Below are positions 27,301-42,300 of a stretch of DNA of 64,000 nucleotides, piece by piece (positions within the stretch are counted from its first letter, which is position 1; each line of letters begins with the position of its first letter). This stretch comes from Sipunculus nudus (taxonomy: Eukaryota; Annelida; Sipuncula; Golfingiida; Sipunculidae). A model generated the notes under the pieces. The model saw nothing but the letters and a program-made list of their open reading frames with translations. It ran no database searches and had not been told where the DNA came from. Position numbers and translations under genes: made by a program. The stretch spans positions 4,368,601-4,432,600 of the forward strand of contig CM049319.1 in the NCBI GenBank assembly GCA_026874595.1. The letters are read 5' to 3'.

Positions 27301-30300
27301 AAGTTTTGTTTCAGGAAAAGTACATAATATAGGTTGCACCCAGACTTCAGAGGCGTCCCAACCACCTGATACTTATGAAATTTAAGTATCATTCTTTTTC
27401 ATGCAAGACTACAACCATCGTCCCCGTAGTACTAAGGTGGTTTATAAACTAGATAACCATTTAAACATAAAATTAATTGGACAGCTTAAATACAGTGCTT
27501 ACATTTAAGAAAAAACAACAGAATCATTACATAGAAAGTCGGGGTAAAATTGTCAGGTAAGATTTGTACAGTGCCAGAGTCAGCTGCGTCGGATAACATT
27601 TACACTGTGAAACGATGTCATTATTGCCATTTCGTAGTACGTTAAGTAACATCAGAATGCAAACATCAAGATAAATGACTGTATTAATAAACCAAAAGAG
27701 TCTGAAGCAAAATACTATCACAATTGAGCAACTCTTTAAATCGTTAAAGATAGTCAAAAGTATGGTGGATTCATTAGACTAGGATTAGTTTGCGCACGTG
27801 GGACAAGTCCCAATCCGTCGCATTGGGCATGTTTTTAATTGAAGACAACTGAAGGATGGAAAGAATAATTAAGTTTGAATTTAATCACCTAACTTCTGAA
27901 ATGCGATCTAAAACTGGATTAAGTAACCTTTGCATCAATTGTTACAACTTACCATCAAAGTGTGGCACATGCACGGTAATACTGAAATCACTGAAATAAT
28001 TATGTCCTTCAACAAGGGGGTCATGAACGCTTTGTTGACCGGTCAGTTAAATGTAAAATAAACATTATTGAATTAACAGATATTATATTTACTGAGACTA
28101 ATGGTTTTATTCTGTGATAATATCTGGAAAGTCAAATTTCCATCGTTATCAGTGATTATATTCAAATATCTTGGTCCTGGGGATCTAAAGGTCATTGCAC
28201 AGGTGACCTGCAGCTTGAACTTCCGCTCTACGGCTTCAGAGGTCAGCTGGTACCCAGCGATCAACCGGGCAGGCAATAGAATTCACGACGTGTCGTGTCT
28301 GTATTGGATCAAGCTTGACTGTGACGCAAATTTACATGTATAAACGGATGTGGAACCGCAAGTATTTCATAATGACACGCATACCCATAAAGATTAAACG
28401 GAAAGAAATATGTACATTAATGAGCTGCAGACCAGCTTATGCGTCAAACTGACTCAAAATATAACAGTAACGCAGATTAGGAAGTGTCACTTGAATTGCG
28501 ACTTGTCAGAACGGGTAGGACTTGAACTGGGCAGATTTATAATTTGCATTTCATATTAATAAAATGAAAATTTCGTCAGAACACAGAATATAAGGCAGGT
28601 TTGTATTAGAGATGGTTAAAGGTGTAAATTATTGGGGAGAGACGTTTCACAAAGCACGTTAAAGGTATCACCGATTATCGCTCAACTGACGTCGTTCAAA
28701 AACTGGGAAAGCTGATTGAGACGGGACAACTATGTATTACAAGTCGCACCCCGACTTTGCTAGAAAATTCTTGTTTTTAGAATTCAATATCCTAGTACAA
28801 GTCGCGACTTCTGCAACGACTTTTACGGTACTTAATAATCAAATTTATAACCATCCATTATCACTGACACAAAGTACTCACCCTCCTTTGGTTTGGTTCT
28901 TGCTTCATTAGCGACAAGACTTTCAATTTTGCATTTCACAAAATCAGTAACTTCATCATCTGATTCAAAAGTAGCTGAAAAAGAAAGAAAACAAATATTA
29001 CTAACTCACACTTTGTAAATCATTAAGTGCCACTGCTACCATGTCAAAATATAATGTTGCACAGTCAGTGAGTCTATATAGAACATAAATGTCCACATTC
29101 AAACCTCTGCATGATAGACTGTGATTAAGACCTTCCACAAATGCTGACACATTTATTTGGTTTGAAAGATATAAACATCTGTAAGTATGAAAACATTGGA
29201 AGCTGATATGTTACAAATGTACACAAGCTCAAAAATAATTAGGTATGCTCATGTGGAAACATTTAAAATCTTCAATCAAGCAACTGATCTGAAAACTTGC
29301 TTTTCTTTGCTCCTGATATTGTATATAATCATTGTCATTAACATGGTGTAATTTTTCCTGTCTTAGTGATACCAGTAAACATTCTACTGTTGCAAATAAC
29401 CCCTCACTCATCCCTAGTCAGCCTCTATAAAGTTTAATAAGAACTGAAGTACTTACATAAAGTCTGCATCAAGTTCTGTTCTATCCATTCCCAGTGTTTG
29501 TATATATCGGCTTTATGATTAGATACTGCAATGGCTGAAAATAGAAACGCAGAATGATAATTAAATGTCAAGAAATATGACTTTCATTCATAGCAATATT
29601 AATTAAAAGTCAGCAGTAAGTGTTACAGAAAAAGATAAATCTTGACAATTGTAGTACAAAATCCAATTTCTCCACATGAAGCACTGCTAAGAGACAAATG
29701 TCTTAAATGGCATTTTATGTACGGGATTTATATGTATATTATTATTGATGATATTGCGCAAAGTAATGTATTTTACTGTTAGATTTTATACATCTTTTGA
29801 GCCTTAAGTTATTTTGTACAATCACATGTCATGTGAGCTCTGTACAGTACACTGGTAAATGCAGCTCAGGTTAAGTTAGGAAGCAAAATAGAGGGCTCTT
29901 GAATTGTAGAAATGTTTCAGCTTCCACAGATGGTCTGGGTTAAACCACTACCCAAAGCCTGAAATCTTTACAGAAACCTATCATGGATATTTGATATTAA
30001 CCTGATCTCTAAATCTATAGTTATATATTTGCATGAATTCTGGGGATGAAAACATTGAATTTGCAGTTAATGGTATGAAAACTTATAATTTTTTGGGGGG
30101 AAAAGTATGTCTCTCCAAACTCATCACAGATTACACAATCTAAGTAAAAGACTTCCATTATACATGTAAATATATGAATTCCAAGGTTTACCATATTTTT
30201 CACCTCAAAGAACAATCAAAATATCCCTTTAGGCCATCTTTTGCCATTAATGCTCAAATGAGGGTCATAAGGGTCATATGAATATGTATGATGTTTCTGT

Positions 30301-33300
30301 GTGAACACACTCAGCATCATGTGACCTTGTGGCCTTTGACCTTTGCATCCTTGGAGCATCCTCATCATGTGACATTTCATATATATTTTTACTTTCTACT
30401 GGTGGCATAACTTGAAACCTTGTCTGAACGGTGCAGTGTAACACTTCTATCTGACCCTGTGTGTATACACCATCTGCCTGGTCCGCTGTGGTTTGCCCAG
30501 CAAGACTTTGGATACCACAAAATGACAATGCAACCAACTGAAATTATCTTATCTGGTTAACATGTCTTCTGTATGAAAGACAAATGCATTCAAAGGGTGA
30601 AGAGGCAGTTTTAACTAATGATGAAGCCAAAGAACACATTAAGGTTCAAAAGAATAACTATTCATAGTACTAATTAAACAGGTATCACACTGAAAATTAA
30701 GCACATCAAGACCGGAATATGGGATGCTACCCACACATTTTACTGTAATACAAAGCATACCACAAAACACAATAAACAATGGGTCATTCATTATAGATGT
30801 AGATGGTCAAATACACATGATTTATCCTGATTTGTTCTTGGAATGTAATGAATTACTGTGAAAATAAACTGAAAGTCCAGAATTGCTAATGTCACCTTGA
30901 AAAATTAATATATTTTAAAAAAGTTCCATGAAAAAGAAGTGATATATATAAGAATATTTTATTACCATCAGAATTAATGTTTAATCGACAAATATGTATA
31001 ATGCACATAATAATTAAGTCATATTATCAGGTTTCCCCTGCAATATGTTAATACAATGCAGTTTATTTAAAGTACCACACCTAAAAATAAAATTGTAAGG
31101 CTACTGGAACATTTGATTTCTTGGCTATACATATCTTCTAGGTATGTGCCACCATTCTCTGTATGTAGATTCCCTCAAACTCTGGTCACAATGCCCACTG
31201 GTGCAGAACAGAGGGTTAATAATGATCTTTATAGCAATGTCCTACCTTCCTGTGTTGTACACAGACTGTAATAACATATATTCCTGTGCTATTTTCTGAC
31301 CAGTGAGAACTTATTCTAAGACACCAGTCCTGGGCAGAACACTAGGTCACTTCCATCAAGGTATACAGTTGACATTTAAATGTGTGTCAGCAAGTGAGAA
31401 CACCATAAGTGTCCAAGGTGAAGTCATCACAATTCCAGACTGGGAAAGTTGTACGATGTATTCTCTTCCAGTGCTCACAGTTCACATTTTATATTGTTAT
31501 AATTTAAGTTTCAAAAGTTTCAGGTCAAAAGTAGCCTGCACATGAAACTAAAATACAGTGATTTTATCAGGACATTTAAACATTAAACTTTGTGCCCTTC
31601 TAATGAAAAACCAAATAGAAGGATGACAGACAAATTAAAGGCCTATAACCATAGCTCAGCATGACTGACACTTAAAGTCAGCTGAGTTGTTATAACATGA
31701 AAGATTTAATCAAAAAGGATTTAGCTCATCTTTTATCACCTACTTATGTATAACTAAGCATTGCTTTGATTTCTTTAGTGTTTACAGGAAAGTATCAAAT
31801 TCAGCCTTTATTAATTTTGTTTGTATGTTAAAATAACTGATGCCCCTAACCAATGGTAAAATTTATTAGTTTAGATCCCTCTCAGTGCTGATCAGGACCA
31901 TTATATAATATAAGAATAAATAATCTTTATTATTATCAGACAGAAATGGCTTTGGCAAGCAGCACATCAATTTCAGAAAATAGAAATCTCTGATTAACTT
32001 TAAAGATAACCAGATGTATGATCACTCTATATTTGTTAGTCTGTTTATACATTGTATATAAACATAGCTAAAATTGACAGAGATAAAACTGCCTGCATCT
32101 ATAAAACCAAAGACCTGCCTGTAATAAGGTCACTGTTTACCAGTAAATATCAGGGTCAAATATAAACATTGATCATTCATAGAGGGAAATAACAGTCGGC
32201 CCATGAGTCAATGTAAATATATATGATTTTCAGCAGGATTTTTTTTTCATGAGGCAAAGGTATCGTGTGAACATTAATTATTAAGACCAGATATCTACAT
32301 GCATAAGGTCAAATAAACAAACACTTCCTTTAATTCATCACAAATCACACTTCCTTTCACAGAAAAATGACCAGTTTCAGTGGAATCTCTCCTAGTGGGC
32401 ACCTCCCATAAAGTGGGCACCTCTATATAGTGGGCACCTCTATATAGTGGGCAGTTTTTGACAGTCCCTTTTATCTTTTTATATGATGTGTGATGCAGTC
32501 ATAACCTCTGTATAGTGGACACCTCTACAAAGTGGGCAGTCTGGCCAAGTCCCAAGGGTACCGACATTATAGAGGTTTCATTGTATTCCTATATCTGTGT
32601 ATATTTTATCTGACAAAATGATTTTAGCTGTGAGAAAAAGCAGGTGTGGCATTTTAAGAGCCAAGAATAATACAAAACCATGACCTTTACTCCCTGTATC
32701 TTTGTTTTCTCTTCATGAATAAACTGAATATCACCTGGAAGCTCTCAATCTCATGGAGGAAACACCCTTTATACAAGAGTTAGTTAAAATACCAAAAACT
32801 TGAATGTTTCTGTTGTGGAGGTAATGAGAGGTCACATGACATTGATCCCTAATCAAGGTCGTGACTTCTAACACCTAAACTCTGCTACAGAGTAATACTT
32901 TACCCCTGATCTCTTCTACATGTGATACTTTTTTTGTATTTGATACAACACTGAAAAATTCAGAGTTAGATTAAAATAACCTAAATCTCAAAAATACTCA
33001 AAAAACTCAAAAATACTCAAAATTCTCAAAAATACTCACTCCAATAGACTTCTGATTCAGGTGTCTGATGAAGTACTCTATAAGGTGGGGTCTACAATCA
33101 ATGAAAAGTAAATAAATACAATATTTATCAAGCTGTCTAAACTTACACATTACATCACAGAGCATCATCTGATTAAAATACAGCTCTGTACAATAAATAA
33201 AGACTTTGAATATACCTGGCACAGTATTCAGTGAAAAGATCATTTCAGCTTGAACAAAACTTTTCAAAACTTTTCCTGGATTTCTAATTTAAGCTGTATT

Positions 33301-36300
33301 CACTAGTTTTGCCATGAAAGTCCTGGAACTGTGCTAAATACTGGTCAAGAACTAAAGCAAAAACAAAAATAAGGTGGGGAGAAAAGAATAATAATATGTA
33401 ATACTGCATGGCACATGTCACATACCAGAACTCCATAAGGCATGACTGACCAAGATTTGTGATAAATAAGGCATGACATAACTCCATCATACATGTATGC
33501 ACCATTCATGATTAGTTAACTTTGGCCAGACACACAAGCTTATATTACAAGGCCATGAATTTGTTCTGGATCAAGAGATTAACATTGTTCTTTAAGAAGA
33601 TCAAGTGCTGTGAGTTATATACTGACTCTGTTGTCCAGCACTGTGTCGAGCGTGCCGACAAGAAGCCCCGTGATTCCACCGCCACCATGACCTTTACGTC
33701 GCTGGAGGATGAAGAACGGATTGGCACAGTCTGTTGTCCTGGAAAAATTAGTAAATTAAAACTACATAAATATATTATAAAATTATGAAGTATTAACTAG
33801 ACATTTCTTGGCACCGCAGGTGCCAGAGTATCCCCAGACATAGTAGGCCCCCCCCTTTAAGAACAGACCCCCAATTTTGGCAGCATATACTGACACTTGG
33901 CATATTTATTGTTTCTTCCATCTAACAATCCACAATCTTGTTGAAGATGTTGGTCCTGTGACCTTGATTGTTTTAAAGATGTGTCCTGTGACCTTGACCT
34001 TTGACCTCATGACCCCAAAATCAATTCAGGTCTTGCTTTTCCAATGGGACATATACAAGTCCAGTTTGAAATCCATACATCAATAAAAGCAGGAATTATC
34101 ATCCAGAAACTAATTTTTGGACAGATGGCTCCTGTGACCTTCACCTTTGACCTTGTGACCTCAAAATTGATAGGGGTCTTCCACTCTTGGCAGGTGAACT
34201 ATATGTGCAAGATGAAAGATCTCAGATGATTTTTTTGGCTGAAATTGCATCCACAACCTTTTTAAAGAGGTTTCCTGTGACCTTGACCTTTGACCTCATG
34301 ACTCAAAAATCAATTCAGGTCTTGCTTTTCCAATGGGTCAAATACAAGTCAAGTTTGAAATCCATACATCAATAAAAGAAGGAATTATCATCCAGAAACT
34401 AATTTTTGGACAGATAGCTCCTGTGGCCTTGACCTTTGACCTTGTGACCCCAAAATTTATATGGATCATCCACTATTGGCAAGTGAGCTATATATTTAAG
34501 ATGGAAGACCTGGGATGAAAGTTTGGCTTAAAATGCATCCACAGTATATTTTAAAATGCCAGTCCAGTGACCTTGACCTTTGACCTCATGACCCTAGAAC
34601 CTATAGGGTTCTTACTTTAGTGGTGGGCCATACATAAGTCATGTTTGAAATCCATATGGCTATCAACACTGGAGATATCATAAGAGGTGTGTGATTTTCA
34701 CCATATATGGCAATATTCAAGGTCAAGGCCACTATCATAGGAAAGGTCATGACCCCAATTTAAATAAACATCATCCCATAACCCATACCTATGTATATGC
34801 ATAATATGAAAGAAATCTGTCCATTAGTTTTTGACTTATAATGCTCACAGTACTGTAAGGTGGCAATTTTGGGGGTATTAAACGGCATGAAAACAAGTAA
34901 AGAATAATAGGTGGCGCCACCAGTTTCTGGAACATGACAACCCTATCCATGATCTTCCATCAACTTGATTTTGGGATAAATCCATGCAAGATTTCTTGAG
35001 ATATTAAAGAATTTGTGTGATTTTCCCCAAAATTGGACCTATTCAAGGTCAAGGACACTCTCCTAGTAAAGGTCATGACCTCATTTTAAATAGGCGTCGT
35101 CCTCTAACCCATATCTATACATATACCAAGTTTGGTAAAGTTCCGTGAAATATTTTTTGGGTTATCGCGCCAACAAGATTTATATGCGGCGGCGGCGGCG
35201 GGACCGGTATGAAAACATAGTATCCCCCGACTTTGTCTGGGGATACAATTATTCAAAATTTAACAAGTGAAAATTGATGCAAGGTTGATATTTTATAGAA
35301 CCCATTAAATAGGCAGTTACAGATCCCGTCTCGATAATTTGAATTAATTCAATTCTTAACTTTTTGGGATATAAGCAAAAAAAAAAAACACAGAAGGACA
35401 GACAGGTGTGGTTAAAAGTTATAATCTATAAAAGTTAAAACCATGGGCAAATTAAGCTAATTATTTATAAACCACTAAAATCCCTGTTTCAACCACCCCA
35501 CTGTTATTTAAATAATCTATTTATTTATTAATTTATTAGAATTACACTATTAGACAATACCTTTATTCACAAACAATATCAGAGGTGCCTATACTTAGAT
35601 ACTGTCATAATATTTTGCAAACAAGCCAGTCACCTGACTGATTCAGTCAACAACTCAGTGCCACCAGATGTGTGTAAGGAAACTGCCTGGAACTTATTAT
35701 GTATAATAATAACATTAATCACATTTTAATGAAATTTAGTGTGAAATATATAAGTGCAAATGGTGTACATTGAGAAATATCTTGAAAGATGAACTGGAAA
35801 ATATTCAGAAAAGGGTAGGCTACACTGTATCAATATTTTACAATTGTAAACATAACTGAAATCATCATAATTACTGAAAAATTAATCAGCTGAATCCTAA
35901 TAAAGAAATCCCATGATAAATCAATGGAATGGAATATTTTCTGTGACACTAGATCTCCATTTGTCACTCTAAACCAGACTTTTTAATGATGTCATTCAGT
36001 ACAGATCAATAACACAGCTGTCTATGTGCAGGCCTGGAGCGAGACAGTAAATGTAATGCTATACACAGCCATCTTTACATCATAAATATCAGCTTACAAA
36101 TACCCAGGAGATTCATCCTTTATATTGACTTGGTATATTTTAACACTGGTCATTTAATCTGATTAAGCTATAACCACAGTAACCTGACCACTGACATCAT
36201 CATCTAAAAATAAAACCTCAGTCAGCTGATTATGCAGGCCGAAGCAATTTAATTTTGATTCCAAAAGGAGGGTTATTCTTCACTGTTTGTGTACATGTGT

Positions 36301-39300
36301 ATACTTGTGTGTTTGAAAATGCAGTAAGAACAAAAATAAACAAAATTCGATAGAGTTTTTCAGATGACTGATCATTTGCCAAAAATTTGGTGATGCGAGC
36401 TCCTGCTGTTTTTGATATAGCTATTGTTAAAGTACAGACGACACATGACGCTGCACCATCGCATATGCTAACAGGTCCGCTAAAAAGCTGATGTCTAGTT
36501 TTTCTATTTGAAGAATTGGGCCAAGGCCTATAATTTGCAATGAGTACTAGTGGTAGGGATTGGTTATAAAATCATGTTCAATGACTGGTAGAGAAAAAGA
36601 CTGATGATTTCTCAATTATTTTAAGCATCACTGATATTCCTTTGAGATCTGTTTTACATATTATTAATTATAAAATATTGACCAATATACAGTGTCTGAC
36701 TTGTACATTATGCTAAATGGTCTAGGTAAGGCCATGTTGTGGACACTTGTTCACAGTACAAGGTCCTGTTTTTATGTTGTTCACCTTGGTGATCCATCTT
36801 TCTTAAATCTCTGACAGGATAAGAATTTTTTTTCTGGATAATGTCTTCCTTGCATCTGCATACATAATTGTTAGTGATGGATTATGAAGAAAATGTAACA
36901 AGTTTAATCAATTATGAAGAAAATGACAAATCATCGATAAATTTGATTAATTGGCACATCACAACTGATGGCCGAATGAGGATACTGGTAACCACCCAAT
37001 AAGAATCCCCCAAAATCATGAATGTCAGCCCTTTATATGCTTGGGACAATACAACCCTAACTTCCGTGCTCTCTCCCTACCCTCCCTTTCCCTCCGCTGT
37101 GTGAGAGCTCTAGTAAAAGGTGTTTGAAAACTGGAGACGTTCCAGTGGACAATAAATCTATAATATCCTGGCTAAAAAAAGTCAGATATAAGAATACAAA
37201 CATATTTTTATCATATGATAACATAACATACCACTTTAATATTGTTAAGTCTCTTAAACAATTTCATCAGGTTAGTCTCCGTCTCAAATGGTAAAAGAAA
37301 CCTGTCTGGTGGGGATTTCCCTGGGTTTCCCCCACATGATAATTGACATTCATGATAAATCTGTATGGATAATGATGTATCATATGCACCACCTGGTGAT
37401 TGTCCCAACTTTAGGAACAACTGTCAGGCCCCGGGAAGGTAAACTTATAAGTGAGTAAGGTGTAGGCACTAAAGCAGGAATTTCAGCCAAAGTTCTTGTT
37501 CAACTATTAGAGCATTAAAAAAAATTGTGACAAAATAGGTAATTTTGATATACATGTGATTTAAGATATTCCTTGTATTCACAACAGCTAAACTTCAAAT
37601 TAGTTTATTTATTAGAATAGCTATGTATATCCTGTGGTTTACTGTCTGGTATGTTGACTGGTACCGGTATACCTGGTTATACAGGTACAGCTGGTGCTGT
37701 TAACACAGATGATGTTAGGTCTATATATTGATTATTAATAGTGTATCCTGGTATCACCATAATTTTTAAGATGAACAACATCAAACAATATCAATTTACT
37801 ATTATTATTCTGTTAATCTTTATCAATTATGGTAAAGTGCTGAATGGGAATATAACACTATAACTAAATTAGTCTTTAACAAGAGCACTGTAATACGCCT
37901 GTTGCATATTTTGACCTCTGACCTAATAAAATATGCATTAATTTGTTGAGAATGTCATTCAGTTGAGAAACTGTATTGGTTAATACTCATTATGAGTTCT
38001 AGGAAAATACATCAAATTTTTGGTAAGTCAGTGCAGTGCCACCAAAGAGTGGTGACCTCTGACCTCATAGAAATCCTTTTTAAACGGGGTGATTTTCAGC
38101 TAAGATATCAAGCAACAAGACTCTCTAACATACTTGTTGAAGAAGCCTCAACTCAAGTGACCCCGCAAGGAGGGATTCCGAGACTCACATCACTGTGTGT
38201 CAAGAAAACTGAAGTCTTCCATTGTTTATTAAAACATTGTTATTCAATTTCTCAGTGCCCCATCAAACATTAACGATCTATATGACACAGGATTGTCTAT
38301 TCAATTCGTAGTTATTCTTTACTTGTATTTAATGATAATGTCGGCACCTGACAGTAAAAACATAAACTTCATGGGCATGACTAGGGAGTTCGAAATAACG
38401 CGTGTTCTTAATTTAGCGCAAATCAAGCTCCCGCGAAAAGCGTGAAAATAAAAACCCCGCTAACAAAACCACTTCCACAGTATCACACTGATTAATATTT
38501 CTATTGAGTTTTATCAAAATCTATTATGTTCCTTGTATGTTATTGTTGCGACACCACGTATTGGTCTGTACAAAGCAGCCTGGTGACCTCTGACTTCATT
38601 AAATATGTGTGAAATTTGCTAAAAATTTAACTGAGGTGAGAAACTCTATTGGTAAATAAGTATAATGAGTTTCATGAAAATCCATAGGATTTTTGGTAAG
38701 TCACTATGATGCTTCCAAAGTAGCCGTGACAACCCGACTCAGTAGGCAATCAGATAATTGGGCTGGTACGCCTACTCGAGTTGTGATACTAGAAATATGG
38801 AGGAATGTATCGCAGTGGTCTTGCATCTGGTTGCATTCATATTGTGGTAAACAGCCCATAATCTCAATATTATGCTTAGAATGGTGAATAAAAAAAATAG
38901 TATATATGTGAGCTTGAAACCCAAACTGAAACATCGTCTCCATGGACACGGGTCATTTCCTGTGTCGCCTGCAAGTTGCCTGTGTCATGTAACCCGTGTG
39001 AGCCATGCTTGTGTTCATGCGGTCATAAATTCAACAAACATGCCGAGGGGTTTACCAATGTGCTCGGTTAAACAAGAACTTTTCTCGCTCATATTTGGTA
39101 TTATTAGAAAGTACACAAAAAATGCAAATGAATGGTCTGGTTTATGTTGATTGACAGTGTACCTGTAGCCAATGAAGCGTTGTCAGAAATGATGAAAATA
39201 TTTGCAACTTCATAAGGCCTTATAATGCGATCCTCAGACGTAGATGTCATGACACTCTGGCGCCAGTCATCTGGTGGTAATGCCAAAGGGTCAATATGAT

Positions 39301-42300
39301 GCTACCTCCAAAGTGGAGTGACCTCATTAAATAAGCATTGATTTTGCTGGAATTCAAACATAGGCAAGAAATTTTATTGATTTACATTTCAGTTGAATTT
39401 TTTAAAAATCCATTACATTTCTTGTAAGTTATTGTGGCGACACTACAAAGTAGCCAAGTGACCTCTAACCTTATTAAATATGCGTGGATCTTGCCCATAA
39501 TCATGCTCAGGCAAGATAATCTAATGGTAAGTAGTTATGGTGAGTTTCATGATATCAATCAAAGCCCCGTTAAGTTTTCGTAGCGACACTAAAAGTACAC
39601 CATAATATGTCCTGTCATAGACTGGCCTAAAAAATTGATATCATATACTGAAATTATACATCAGATCTCCAGAAAGTTAGAAATTATGACCTTTTCTTGG
39701 TTTTAAAAGAACTTCTAGGGACATAATTTTGGAACAATTGTCTCAAGGCTTCTATGCCCCCCCCCCCCCCTATCTCCTGTCATGTTGAGCCCTTTTCACT
39801 ATATAGTTAAGATCAGCTTCATGAATTATTCATTAAGAATTTATTTCTAATTCTATGCACGTATGAAAATATCCATGAAACATTCCTAGAACTGTCAAAC
39901 AATTAGATTTCTTGAATTTTTCAAGACATTTTGCCATTTTATGAGAGTTCATGATTTTTTAAAGAATTTGATTTTAAAATTATATGATTTTTTTTAATGA
40001 TTTTAAGAATTATGCAGCCTGGTTTGCTTGTGTTAGAACGTAGCCTGGTGGTTACGTAAGTTACTATATACCACAGAGTGGAAGGTCCCAGGAATCAGCT
40101 TAGATCTGAACAACTCTCTCTGATGTCTGATCAACGGGTTTTTATTTTCTGATTATTACTATAGAGCAGAATCCATGCATAGACTGGGTCCAGGCTGGAT
40201 ATTCAGAAACCTGATCAGAATTGGATTTGGACCAATCATCATTTGGTTCTAATTGGGAACTGGGCTTTCACACATATAAAAACACCTAAAATCCAGCTGG
40301 CTCATTAATATCATGCAACAGACTATGCTGCCACCTGGCCACAGACGGATCCCATGAAGTTGGGATTAGGAGTTATTTTTTATCATGCTGGTCCCCAATA
40401 TGAAGCAAATAATTACACGGAAATATCTATGCCTTAAAAAGTCAATTTGTATAGCAGGTAAACACAGGGCATGTTATATTATAATTGATATATGGTGTAG
40501 TCAAACATCTCGGAGTAATCAAACATATCCTATTTCATCATATGATCACAATAAGTCAATAATAGTGTTCAATGTACTAGTCTCACCCTTACACCATAGT
40601 CAGGCCCTGAGTACCAATAAAACAAATTATAAGTAGATATGACATGATGCCATTTTTTTCTTCTATCCATTCCAATCCAGCAAAGTCTTAAGCATGTTCA
40701 CGTCTGAAGTGACATATTAAAAAGCAACTTTTATTGCACTTTTTATAACTAAAAATTGTTTTGCCTGCATTTGTCATTATCCTACCTTGATTGTTTCCAC
40801 TGTTTGGGAAGGGCGGGGAGTAATGACTGATTAATAGAAGAGTTATTAAATGACTTGTCAGTAGTGTTGGGACGATATGGGTTTTTGATATCATGATGAT
40901 TATTCAAATTTTATCGTGATATACCGTGATATCACGATATTTTTAATAATAGATAAGAGCATTGATAAGCCATCAATAATGATATTAATAACAACCACCT
41001 TTAAATTCTTGACTTTATACGAGGGGTTAACTATTAATATTATTTATACCCATTGTGCCAGTACCACAAATTAACTCATTAAGTGATTAAGTTGCATGAA
41101 GGCGCTGCAGGTGTGTAAGTTTGAGACGCGGGAAGTCCTGCCCCAATCGTCAAATCACGCTTGTCAGAACATTTCATCAGTTTCCTATAGTTACAAAAAA
41201 GCCGGATAATCCCGGAATTTTCGGAAAGCGTGTCATACCCATCATGGCTAAATATTCCAATCCAATTTTATATGGCAAAATATGCAACCCGTAAGGAATG
41301 TTCGATCCAATGGTGACACTTTTATGTTTTGTCGTTCCATGCAATAAAAGCATAAATATGTTTTATTGCTCTTCTTTATAATGTTATTTTCTCCTGGAAT
41401 TCTCAAGCTTTTGTCCTCTAAGATTCATCCTGCTATTTCCGGACATTTCCCGAAGTCCGTAAGCACACGGTTCCACCGACACGCAGGTATTCAAATACAT
41501 GTGGTTTATAAAAATAAATGTGATTCTTGGAAATACATTTATTATGAACATGGACAGACTCTTATAATGCCAGTTTTCTCCAGAAATATATAATTCAATG
41601 GCTTGTCTGTGAACCATAATCGTGAACAAAAATTGATATCGTGATATCGCGATAATAGGAAAGTTGACGGTATGATAACCGTGGCTGTGAGATATCGTGA
41701 TAATACTGTATACCGGTAACCGTCCCAACCCTACTTGTCAGTCATATACAATAAACATATACAACTACACAAATACTGACTGGAAATAAAATACAGCCTT
41801 GTATCCTGATCACTTCCAGAATTTACATTCATGAATTAATTTGACAATTTAAGACAATTTCAGTCAAAATTTTAATTCCATTCATGGGATGTCATGGGAT
41901 ATCTTATTTAATGTAAAATAAATGAGTGCGCAAACAGACAGACAAATATACTGACCAACAGATAAAATGTATCCAGCCCTGCTACCTAAATAATTTAAAA
42001 GACAGGTCCCAGCAAGCTGGTTCTTATTAACGGCTTTTGTTCTTTACCGAGTGCTATTTTACTTGCTTTGTAAAATACATACAAAGTAAATCAGATAGTA
42101 CGTGGTTATGGAGGACAATGAAATTCCTTGTTAAAGTAATGGTATAAATAACTCATTAATCTATATATCCATCAATCAAAGCCATTGTAGGACTGCATAT
42201 ATAAATACAAACTCAGGTTAGCTTTTATATAGGTTGCTGCAAACCATTTGTATTAATCAGCATTGAAACTGGAATCAGAGAATGCAGTTAAATAACCACA

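Noticed and set aside
33522..33788. Plus-strand frame across exon 2
   Set aside because: Antisense shadow of TBC1D9 exon 2.
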